Of a stretch of DNA of 5,086 nucleotides, positions 1-5,086 are shown in pieces. Under the pieces are notes generated by a model. The model was not told where the DNA came from. It saw only the letters and a program-made list of their open reading frames with translations, and searched no databases. Made by a program: the position numbers and the translations under genes. Source of the DNA: Acidobacteriota bacterium (lineage in GTDB: Bacteria; Acidobacteriota; UBA890); the NCBI GenBank assembly GCA_002722645.1, contig PBML01000033.1:1-5086 (forward strand). Reading direction: 5' to 3'. Every line of letters begins with the position of its first letter. Position 1 is the first letter of the stretch.

Positions 1-281
1 TGGGCCAGTTCTTTTAGGGACTGGGCCTGGCTGGGGACGTCCAAGTTCAGTGTTATCCCCTTTTTGCTGGTATTCAGATAGGCGAAAAGAGCGCTGGTCT
101 CAAGGTCGTCGCTGTCGCCGAAGAAAGGTCCGGCCCCGCGGGCTGGATCGCCCATTTCAGGCTCTACCTTGATGGCCTCCGCGCCTAAACCGGCCAGAAA
201 CTTGGCGCAGAAAGGCCCGGCTACTCCCTGGCTCAAGTCGAGAACTTTGATATCGTTGAGAACGCCATCGTTGCTTTGCAT
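1..281 (-). CDS. CaiB/BaiF family (class III) CoA-transferase, N-terminal part, cut by the left edge
   Basis: The reverse strand from an ATG at 281 stays open for 93 codons to the window edge. The product begins MQSNDGVLNDIKVLDLSQGV and carries the N-terminal signature of class III CoA-transferases: VLDLSQGVAGP at residues 13-23, then LGAEAIKVEP at 32-41, which belongs to the CoA-binding Rossmann-like half. A GPFFGD segment (51-56) and KKGITLNL (73-80) follow. The family moves CoA from an acyl-CoA donor to a carboxylic acid in the cytoplasm. The fragment aligns without gaps to the rightward gene starting at 407, at about half identical residues by eye, so the two are close, divergently transcribed paralogs. 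The catalytic-residue region lies outside the window. No clear Shine-Dalgarno precedes the ATG. Family assignment is firm; the substrate is unknown. Confidence 0.9.
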   Translation of the reverse strand, partial: MQSNDGVLNDIKVLDLSQGVAGPFCAKFLAGLGAEAIKVEPEMGDPARGAGPFFGDSDDLETSALFAYLNTSKKGITLNLDVPSQAQSLKELA

Positions 282-285
282 TTCG

Positions 286-296
286 ATATGCCATAT
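286..296. repeat. Small palindrome next to the leftward gene start, possible operator
   Basis: ATATGCCATAT has perfectly complementary 5-base arms around one central base. It begins 5 bases upstream of the leftward ATG at 281 and overlaps the likely -10 hexamer of that gene. A bound regulator here could block the left promoter. It is short and AT-rich, so chance is a fair alternative. Confidence 0.2.
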
Positions 297-320
297 TAAC
301 TGAAATTCGGTGTGTGGAAA
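293..320 (-). promoter_or_regulatory. Possible promoter of the leftward CoA-transferase
   Basis: On the reverse strand, TTTCCA (320-315) resembles a -35 box in 4 of 6 positions. TAATAT (298-293) resembles a -10 box in 4 of 6, with a 16-base spacer. Transcription would begin close to the ATG at 281, giving a very short or absent leader, which fits the lack of a Shine-Dalgarno. Weak motif match only. Confidence 0.22.
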
Positions 321-342
321 CGCCCGTCAGTGGACATTGCAT

Positions 343-370
343 TTGCCCGTCGCTAATATCGCCTAATAAT
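343..370 (+). promoter_or_regulatory. Possible promoter of the CoA-transferase/crotonase operon
   Basis: TTGCCC (343-348) matches the -35 consensus in 3 of 6 positions. AATAAT (365-370) matches the -10 consensus in 5 of 6, after a 16-base spacer. The position, about 37 bases upstream of the ATG at 407, is right for the operon promoter. TAATAT at 354-359 is an alternative -10. The -35 is poor, so this is tentative. Confidence 0.25.
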
Positions 371-390
371 GAGCGACTACCAGATTGAGC

Positions 391-396
391 AGCAGG
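391..396 (+). promoter_or_regulatory. Likely ribosome binding site for the first operon gene
   Basis: AGCAGG is a partial Shine-Dalgarno. Three in-frame starts follow in consecutive codons: TTG at 401, GTG at 404 and ATG at 407, with spacings of 4, 7 and 10 bases. An in-frame TGA at 386-388 rules out any earlier start. Spacing favours GTG or ATG over TTG. Confidence 0.45.
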
Positions 397-406
397 TCTC
401 TTGGTG

Positions 407-1600
407 ATGCCAGACGGGCTATTGCCAGGAGTCAGGGTCCTAGACGTGGGACAGGGAATATCCGGCCCTTATTGCGCCAAGATACTGGCCCAGATGGGCG
501 CGGAAGTAATCAAAGTGGAGCCGCCGGAAGGCGATTCTGCGCGCCGCATGGGCCCGTTCCCGGGCGATTCACCGCATCCGGAAAAGAGCGGCCTTTTCCT
601 GGCCACGAACGCCAATAAACAAGGGATAACCCTGGACTTGTCCTCGTCCGATGGGGCCGCGGCGTTCCGAAAGCTGGCGGCTGGCGCCGATATCGTGATC
701 GAAAACCCACCCCCAGACGCGTTGGAAGGGCACGGATTAGGCTACGAAAGCCTGAAAAACACTAACCCCGGACTCGTCTTCACGTCTATCACTCCCTTCG
801 GAAACCGGGGGCCCTACAAGGATTTCAAGGCCACGGACCTGGTCCTTTACCACATGAGCGGCCATGCCCACGGAATGTTGGGGGCGGTCAAAGACCCGGA
901 CAGCGACCCTCCCATACGAGCCGGCGGGCATCAGGCGGAGTTGGTGGGCGGCATGGCTGCTGCCACGGCAACTCTCATGGCCTTGTATCGCAAACGGATG
1001 ACCGGACAAGGCAGCCGGATCGATATATCGTCATTCGAAGCGATGGTCACCCAGCTTATCAGTGGCCTGGCCAACAGTGCATACGGCCGACCTGCGCCGC
1101 CCAGGGACCTGGCGAAGGTGGAAGAGGCGGCTATCGGGGGCATGGTCGGCGCCATCGGCGGTATATTGCTTTGCAACGACGGCTACGTGGCCATATCCCC
1201 CAGAGAAGACGCCCAATGGGAACGGTGGCTCCAGGTGATGGGCGGCCCGCCGTGGGCCACAGACGAACGCTATGCCACCCGCGACGCCCGGCAGAGAAAC
1301 TCTCCATCTCTGTGGAAACTCCTCAGTGATTGGAGCATCAACCATTCCAAACACGAGATCGCGCGAATGGGTCAAGAACAACGTGTCCCCTGCTTCCCGG
1401 TAAACACGGTCCAGGATCTGCTCAGCGACGAACATCTGGCGCACCGCGGGTTCTTCGTGGAGATGGAGCATCCCGTAGCCGGCGTGCTTAGGTACCCGGG
1501 AGCAGCCTATAGGTTCTCAAACTCCCAACTACCCCTGACGGAACGGCCCGCGCCCATGTTGGGAGAGCACAACCGCGAAATTCTGGACAGCTTGGCGTAG
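407..1600 (+). CDS. CaiB/BaiF family (class III) CoA-transferase, Glu in place of the usual catalytic Asp
   Basis: A full-length family III CoA-transferase of 397 residues from the ATG at 407 (399 from the TTG at 401); family members are usually about 380-430. Numbered from the TTG, the CoA-binding N-terminus shows VRVLDVGQGISGP (11-23) and GAEVIKVEPP (33-42). The central block has PPIRAGGHQAE (170-180) and TGQGSRIDIS (201-210), and the C-terminal half carries the usual linker and small domain, ending with LGEHNREIL. The enzyme should transfer CoA between an acyl-CoA and a carboxylate through acyl-enzyme intermediates in the cytoplasm. Counting back from TGQG, the position held by the catalytic Asp of formyl-CoA transferase (Asp169) is Glu180 here, codon 938-940. 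The gene leads an operon with a second, different CaiB/BaiF gene 3 bases downstream, suggesting a heteromeric enzyme. It closely resembles the divergent neighbour at 1-281. ATG 407 was chosen for spacing; GTG 404 is possible. Substrate unknown. Confidence 0.93.
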   Translation: MPDGLLPGVRVLDVGQGISGPYCAKILAQMGAEVIKVEPPEGDSARRMGPFPGDSPHPEKSGLFLATNANKQGITLDLSSSDGAAAFRKLAAGADIVIENPPPDALEGHGLGYESLKNTNPGLVFTSITPFGNRGPYKDFKATDLVLYHMSGHAHGMLGAVKDPDSDPPIRAGGHQAELVGGMAAATATLMALYRKRMTGQGSRIDISSFEAMVTQLISGLANSAYGRPAPPRDLAKVEEAAIGGMVGAIGGILLCNDGYVAISPREDAQWERWLQVMGGPPWATDERYATRDARQRNSPSLWKLLSDWSINHSKHEIARMGQEQRVPCFPVNTVQDLLSDEHLAHRGFFVEMEHPVAGVLRYPGAAYRFSNSQLPLTERPAPMLGEHNREILDSLA

Positions 1601-1603
1601 ACC

Positions 1604-2776
1604 ATGAGTGAACTCCCGCTGCACGGAATAAGAGTACTCGACCTAAGCTGGATCATCGCGGGCCCCACCGCGACACGCTTCTTGGCGTCTATGGGCGCTG
1701 AGGTGATCAAAGTTGGCAGTGCCCGCCGGCCCGACCCTTCAACCAGAGGTCCGGCATTTCAGGCATACAACCAGTCCAAGCTTTACGCCTCGCTAAATAT
1801 CTCCACGCCGGAAGGTCTGGCCCTGGTCAAACAGTTGATCGCCGTTTCAGACGTGGTGATTGAGAACTTCGCCGCCGGCGTCATAGAACGCCTGGGCCTG
1901 GGGTACGACGTAGTCAGGGTGGCAAGGCCGGACATCATCATGCTGGCCTCCTCCGGGACAGGGCATTCCGGTCCGCACAAAGACCATGTGGCCTACGGCA
2001 GCCTGCTTCAGCACTATACGGGCTGGAACTCCATCTCCGGGTATCCAGAGCGGGAGCCGGTAACCGGCGGGTTGTGGGCCGACCCCTGGGTGGGTATGGA
2101 GTTGGCTATGGTCACTGCCGCCGCCCTGAATCACCGGGCGGTGACCGGGCAAGGCCAATACGTGGATTTCTCCATGGCTGAGGCCCTGAGCGCTAGCATC
2201 CCAGAAGCGATCCTGGACTACCAGATGAACGGGCGTGTAAAAGAACCTCTGGGGAACCGGGACGACTGGTATGCGCCCCACGGTGTTTATCACTGCGCAG
2301 GCGCCGACCGATGGGTCGCGATCGCGGTCACGAGCGACGCAGAGTGGGTCTCACTGTGCCAGTTGATGCAGCGGCCTGATCTGGCGGCCGACTCACTGTA
2401 CGGAGGCGCGGCGGGCCGTAGGGACCATCAAGACCATCTGGACGCCGTCATCACCGAGTGGACGATGCAACATGAGGACCACGTGGCCATGCAACTGCTA
2501 CAGCAGGCTGGAGTGCCCTCGGGGCCGTCCCAAGACATCCTCAGGGTGTTCAATGAGCCGCAACTGCGTGAGGCCGGGTATTTCACCGAGCTTCATACGA
2601 ATGGCGGCGGACTGAGGGACCTGCCGGGTCTCCCCTGGCGCCTTGACGGTGGCCCGGAACCATACCTTACCGAAGCGCCGGTCCTGGGCCAACACAACGC
2701 CTACGTCTATCAAGAGATGTTAGGTCTACCAGCACTCGAAGTCGACCGCATGATTGTAGACCAGATCATCTACTGA
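1604..2776 (+). CDS. CaiB/BaiF family (class III) CoA-transferase with canonical catalytic Asp
   Basis: A complete 390-residue family III CoA-transferase. The N-terminus has IRVLDLSWIIAGP (9-21) and MGAEVIKV (30-37). NQSK (56-59) and DVVIENFAAGVIERLGLGYD (83-102) are standard family blocks. The segment VTGGLWADPWVG (153-164), 20 residues before TGQGQYVDFS, places Asp160 (codon 2081-2083) at the position of the catalytic Asp169 of formyl-CoA transferase. The C-terminal domain has GVPSGP (505-520 region of the usual alignment; residues 305-310 here) and ends near VLGQHN. It lacks the GPF-GD segment of the other two transferases here and has Gly instead of Glu after IKV, so it belongs to a different subfamily. 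The ATG lies 3 bases after the preceding stop with no good Shine-Dalgarno, which points to translational coupling and near-equal expression. It is probably the catalytically canonical partner of a two-subunit enzyme, though two independent enzymes are possible. Substrate unknown. Confidence 0.93.
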   Translation: MSELPLHGIRVLDLSWIIAGPTATRFLASMGAEVIKVGSARRPDPSTRGPAFQAYNQSKLYASLNISTPEGLALVKQLIAVSDVVIENFAAGVIERLGLGYDVVRVARPDIIMLASSGTGHSGPHKDHVAYGSLLQHYTGWNSISGYPEREPVTGGLWADPWVGMELAMVTAAALNHRAVTGQGQYVDFSMAEALSASIPEAILDYQMNGRVKEPLGNRDDWYAPHGVYHCAGADRWVAIAVTSDAEWVSLCQLMQRPDLAADSLYGGAAGRRDHQDHLDAVITEWTMQHEDHVAMQLLQQAGVPSGPSQDILRVFNEPQLREAGYFTELHTNGGGLRDLPGLPWRLDGGPEPYLTEAPVLGQHNAYVYQEMLGLPALEVDRMIVDQIIY

Positions 2777-2809
2777 TTGCCGGGTCGACATACCGGACTG
2801 GTTCACATT

Positions 2810-2813
2810 GGAG
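2810..2813 (+). promoter_or_regulatory. Ribosome binding site of the crotonase gene
   Basis: GGAG lies 7 bases before the ATG at 2821, an ideal spacing, and fixes that start. The 44-base gap before the gene (2777-2820) shows no terminator, so the crotonase is probably co-transcribed with the two transferases but has its own translation start. Confidence 0.6.
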
Positions 2814-2820
2814 ATTAATC

Positions 2821-3738
2821 ATGGGCATCCTATACGAGAAGAAAGGCCACGTCGCTTACGTCACTATCGATAACCCCGATAAGGGCAACATACTTGACCA
2901 TCAGACGTCGGATGAGATCAGCGAGGTCTGGAAAACCATCTGGGAGGACCGGGATGTCCGCGTCACGATACTCACCGGCACGGGAGACCGGCACTTCTGC
3001 GCCGGCCACAACCTGGCCCCGCCGCCGGGCGTCTCTGAAGAGGATTTGAATCGGATACGCACGGAAAATATCTTCTGGCCGCTGGCTGGAACGGTCAACG
3101 GCGCCAAGATTGGGGCCGACGGAAGTCTGGGAGACCACTATCCCCAGATCTGGAAGCCGGTTATCGGGGCGATCAACGGCTGGGCCGCGGGCGCCGGTTT
3201 CTACCTGATGCTCACGTCCACTGACATTCGTATCGCATCCGAAGAACACGCCCAGTTCAAATTTGCGTTGCTAAGCCAGGGCTGGGTCGGTAACGGGCCG
3301 GGAGCGAGTTACTTGACGCGGCAGATCTCCCATGCCGACGCCATGCGGATACTGCTGACCGACGAGTCCTTCGACGCCGAAGAGGCGTTGCGGATCAACT
3401 TGATCAATGAAGTCGTGCCCCACGCCCAGTTGATCAGCCGTGCCGAGGAGATTGCCGACCGTATCGCTGGTATGCCGCCGGTGGCCGTGCGCATGATGAA
3501 GGAATTCGCCATCAGGTTCCGAGACATACCGGTGTCCGAAGCCTGGCGCGTTCAGACTCTGTTTAACACCTTGCTCACCCAACTCACCACCGACGGTGAC
3601 GAAGGGCGTAAGGCATTCTTGGAGAAACGGCCGCCTGACTTCACTGGCGGAATCAGGCCGAAGGCGCCAGGGTTCCCCGAATTGAGCGCCGAGGAACGGG
3701 CCTTGCTTGATGAGACCCGCCGGGAACTATACGGCTGA
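2821..3738 (+). CDS. Enoyl-CoA hydratase/isomerase (crotonase) superfamily protein lacking both hydratase glutamates
   Basis: A complete 305-residue crotonase-fold protein; typical members are about 255-290. The fold is shown by GTGDRHFCAGHNL (53-65), the first oxyanion-hole loop; by KPVIGAINGWAAGAGF (112-127), the second; by DIRIAS (135-140); and by EALRINLINEVVP (188-200). The C-terminal AFLEKRPPDFTG (265-276) is also typical. Such proteins bind acyl-CoA thioesters and stabilise an enolate, catalysing hydration, isomerisation, hydrolysis or C-C cleavage. Aligned by these blocks to rat enoyl-CoA hydratase, the positions of Glu144 and Glu164 hold Tyr128/Leu129 and Leu150, so ordinary hydration is doubtful. 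The stretch between the two oxyanion loops is long (about 66-111), as is the C-terminal tail after residue 276. As third gene of the operon, it probably acts on the CoA ester made by the transferases, as CaiD does beside CaiB. The superfamily is certain; the reaction is not. Confidence 0.92.
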   Translation: MGILYEKKGHVAYVTIDNPDKGNILDHQTSDEISEVWKTIWEDRDVRVTILTGTGDRHFCAGHNLAPPPGVSEEDLNRIRTENIFWPLAGTVNGAKIGADGSLGDHYPQIWKPVIGAINGWAAGAGFYLMLTSTDIRIASEEHAQFKFALLSQGWVGNGPGASYLTRQISHADAMRILLTDESFDAEEALRINLINEVVPHAQLISRAEEIADRIAGMPPVAVRMMKEFAIRFRDIPVSEAWRVQTLFNTLLTQLTTDGDEGRKAFLEKRPPDFTGGIRPKAPGFPELSAEERALLDETRRELYG

Positions 3739-3756
3739 CGCTCACTGGAACCCGAA

Positions 3757-3801
3757 AGAAAGGCCCCAGACTCGAGATGAGTCTGGGGCCTTTCTGTTTT
3801 T
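3757..3801. terminator. Strong intrinsic terminator, probably bidirectional, between convergent operons
   Basis: Arms at 3757-3773 and 3779-3795 form a perfect 17-base-pair stem with a 5-base loop (GAGAT). The centre of the stem is GC-rich (GGCCCCAGACTC). On the forward strand it is followed by GTTTTT (3796-3801), about 20 bases after the crotonase stop. Read leftwards it follows the DppC-like stop by about 30 bases, and the stem foot plus following bases give an interrupted T run (TTTCTTTC). It should end both converging transcripts, more strongly on the forward strand. Confidence 0.9.
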
Positions 3802-3827
3802 GCTATGAAGTGTTCCGCCGGAGCGGC

Positions 3828-4868
3828 CTAGTTCATCTGGCGTAGCCGTGGGTCAAGCTTGTCCCGGAGCCAGTCGCCGAAGAGGTTCAGCGACATCACG
3901 GTGAGCATTATCGCCAAACCGGGGAAGGTGGAGATCCACCAGTATCCGGCTAGCCGGTCACGTCCCTCCGCTACCATGGAACCCCAAGCCGCGGTGGGCG
4001 GGGGGACACCAGCCCCCAGGAAGCTCAACACAGATTCCAGAAGGATAACAATACCGATCTGCAGCGTGGCCACTACGATAAGAGTGTTGATGGTACCTGG
4101 GAAGATATGGACGAAGAGTATCCTCAGTGTCGAGGCCCCGGACACCTTGGCCAACGCCACATAGTCTTGTGTCTTTAGCTGCAACACTTCGCCACGGATC
4201 TGACGGGCGAAACGCGGCCAAATAAAAAGGCAAAGCACGGTTACTATGATCGAGAAGGACTGACCCAGGGTCACCACAAGGACCAAGGCAACCAAGATCA
4301 GAGGCAGGGAGAGCATGACATCGACGAACCGCATGATCAGTTCGTCCACCCAGCCTCCGTACCAACCGGCGACCAGTCCCAGGGTCACCCCGATGGTGCC
4401 GCCGACACCCAGGGTCACCACAGCCACTACCAGAGATATGCGGGCGCCGTAGATCACGCGGGACAATAGGTCTCTGCCCAACTGGTCGGTGCCCAGCAGG
4501 TTTTTGGTGCTGCCGCCGCCCGAGATCTCAATGTCTATCGTATCGCCTACGGCGGCTTGCGGGTCTATCTCCTGGGCTTTCCTCAGGGTTATCAACCTTC
4601 CTTGTTCTTCCAAGGCGACGTTGTCTGCAACTGTTTTTAGCGCGGTTTCAGGGCCGGACCAGAAGGGCGGCAGATTACGCTCCCTCAGGTTGCCCCGGTC
4701 TGGGTCGTGGGGAGCGACCCATGGCGCTGCGATGCCCGAAACAAGCACCAGGGAGAGCAGAAAGACCGGCACGATGGGCCATACGCGGAGTGCGCGCCAG
4801 ATACCTGGCAAGCTGATGAGTCGTCTTTTTGGGGGTGCGAGGATATCTGTGATTTCTTGGGATGCCAT
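3828..4868 (-). CDS. DppC/OppC-type ABC transporter permease with an extended external loop
   Basis: A complete 346-residue inner-membrane permease of the peptide/opine/nickel importer family; typical DppC/OppC proteins are about 280-310. A cytoplasmic N-terminus is followed by membrane segment 1 (about 31-50), then APHDPDRGNL, the OppC-type N-terminal region. LLGTDQLGRDLLSRVIYGAR (124-143) is the hallmark of the C-type subunit. Further hydrophobic segments lie near 145-168, 183-217, 262-286 and 313-331. The EAA-type loop that contacts the ATPase is YVALAKVSGAS through HIFPG (236-258). The protein ends GDWLRDKLDPRLRQMN, as usual for the family. About 50 residues (roughly 71-122), hydrophilic and rich in acidic residues, separate PPFW from LLGTD, where relatives have only a few. 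The gene follows a DppB-like gene after 20 bases and is last in its operon. It would pair with DppB to form the channel. The substrate is unknown; peptides are only the family default. Confidence 0.95.
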   Translation of the reverse strand: MASQEITDILAPPKRRLISLPGIWRALRVWPIVPVFLLSLVLVSGIAAPWVAPHDPDRGNLRERNLPPFWSGPETALKTVADNVALEEQGRLITLRKAQEIDPQAAVGDTIDIEISGGGSTKNLLGTDQLGRDLLSRVIYGARISLVVAVVTLGVGGTIGVTLGLVAGWYGGWVDELIMRFVDVMLSLPLILVALVLVVTLGQSFSIIVTVLCLFIWPRFARQIRGEVLQLKTQDYVALAKVSGASTLRILFVHIFPGTINTLIVVATLQIGIVILLESVLSFLGAGVPPPTAAWGSMVAEGRDRLAGYWWISTFPGLAIMLTVMSLNLFGDWLRDKLDPRLRQMN

Positions 4869-4878
4869 CTGTTCTTCG

Positions 4879-4882
4879 CTCC
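4879..4882 (-). promoter_or_regulatory. Ribosome binding site of the DppC-like gene
   Basis: On the reverse strand GGAG lies 10 bases before the ATG at 4868, within the short gap after the DppB-like stop. The spacing is slightly long but acceptable and supports this start. Confidence 0.5.
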
Positions 4883-4888
4883 AGGACC

Positions 4889-5086
4889 TTATGTGTAACG
4901 AATACGTGGGTCTATCACCGCGTATAGGACGTCTACCAGGAAGGACGCGGTCACGTACAAGAGAGTGAATACGATGACTACCGCCTGGAGGAGGGCATAA
5001 TCAAGGCCGAACAAAGCGTCCACGGCAAGCTTGCCGAGTCCGGGCCAGGCGAACACAGTCTCCGTAACCAGGGAGCCAGTAACCAG
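4889..5086 (-). CDS. DppB/OppB-type ABC transporter permease, C-terminal part, cut by the right edge
   Basis: The reverse strand from the window edge is open for 65 codons to a TAA at 4891-4889. The product is the C-terminal end of a B-type permease of the peptide/nickel importer family. TETVFAWPGLGKLAVDAL (8-25) is the conserved segment after the EAA loop, usually seen as E-VF-WPGLGRL. DYALLQAVVIVF (29-40) begins the last membrane helix, and DVLYAVIDPRIRY (52-64) is the classic terminus. It forms the channel with the DppC-like protein, whose start is 20 bases downstream, so the two are surely one operon. The start, the other helices and the EAA loop are outside the window. Substrate unknown. 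Confidence 0.93.
   Translation of the reverse strand: MVTGSLVTETVFAWPGLGKLAVDALFGLDYALLQAVVIVFTLLYVTASFLVDVLYAVIDPRIRYT

Larger units (their letters stand above)
282..406. promoter_or_regulatory. Divergent intergenic region between two CoA-transferase genes
   Basis: This 125-base gap separates two genes read away from each other, so it should contain the start signals of both. It is visibly richer in A and T than the flanking coding DNA, with TAATAT-like hexamers on both strands (293-298 on the reverse strand, 354-359 on the forward strand) and TAATAAT at 364-370. No convincing ORF lies in it. The placement is sound, but the exact promoters are uncertain. Confidence 0.55.

Noticed and set aside
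157..342. Leftward 61-residue open frame at the left promoter region
   Set aside because: It conflicts with the real CoA-transferase frame starting at 281 on the same strand and would occupy the divergent promoter region.
1031..1471. Leftward 146-residue open frame opposite the first operon transferase
   Set aside because: It lies wholly within a well-recognised CoA-transferase gene, its product matches no family I know, and it has no start signals. Long antisense frames are expected in GC-rich coding DNA.
1847..2293. Leftward 148-residue open frame opposite the second transferase
   Set aside because: Wholly antisense to a clear enzyme gene and without recognisable domains; treated as a coding shadow.
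2777..2820. Possible internal promoter or terminator between the second transferase and the crotonase
   Set aside because: The 44 bases show no hairpin with a T run and no convincing promoter pair, only the ribosome binding site.
2830..3249. Leftward 139-residue open frame opposite the crotonase
   Set aside because: Antisense shadow of a confidently assigned gene, with no family resemblance.
4264..4419. The 12-base sequence CCCAGGGTCACC occurs three times (4264, 4378, 4408)
   Set aside because: All three are in the same reading frame and encode Val-Thr-Leu-Gly in membrane segments of the DppC-like permease (residues 151, 161, 199). Codon preference and hydrophobic composition explain it.
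4489..4968. Rightward 159-residue open frame across the DppC-like start and the DppB-like end
   Set aside because: It overlaps two clear permease genes on the other strand and its low-complexity Ser/Arg-rich product looks like reversed coding sequence.

Overview
The window is bacterial, moderately GC-rich and densely coded. It holds six protein-coding genes, two of them cut by the window edges, and no RNA genes, mobile elements, CRISPR arrays or large repeats. Having several different CaiB/BaiF CoA-transferases next to a crotonase and a peptide-type ABC importer is reminiscent of Chloroflexota such as the Dehalococcoidia/SAR202 lineages. That placement is inferred from protein style only; no marker gene is present.

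Left part (1-406): a CaiB/BaiF (class III) CoA-transferase is read leftwards from 281 and runs off the left edge. A short, relatively AT-rich divergent intergenic region (282-406) separates it from a rightward operon. It probably holds back-to-back promoters and a small palindrome at the left gene's start.

Centre (407-3738): a compact rightward operon encodes two non-identical CaiB/BaiF CoA-transferases, separated by only 3 bases, and then a crotonase-fold protein 44 bases further on. The family logic is CoA activation of an organic acid by CoA transfer, followed by conversion of the acyl-CoA by the crotonase, broadly as in carnitine (CaiB/CaiD) or benzylsuccinate (BbsEF) metabolism. The substrate cannot be read from the sequence. 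Two details stand out. The first transferase has Glu where the family's catalytic Asp is expected, while the second keeps Asp. The crotonase lacks both glutamates of classical enoyl-CoA hydratases. The pair may therefore be a heteromeric transferase with one canonical active site, and the crotonase probably does something other than simple hydration.

Right part (3757-5086): a strong, probably bidirectional hairpin terminator separates the operon from a convergent leftward ABC importer operon of the DppB/DppC type. The DppC-like permease is complete and carries an unusually long external loop. Only the last 65 residues of the DppB-like permease are in the window. No ATPase gene follows the DppC-like gene before the terminator. 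Whether the importer feeds the CoA-transferase pathway is unknown.
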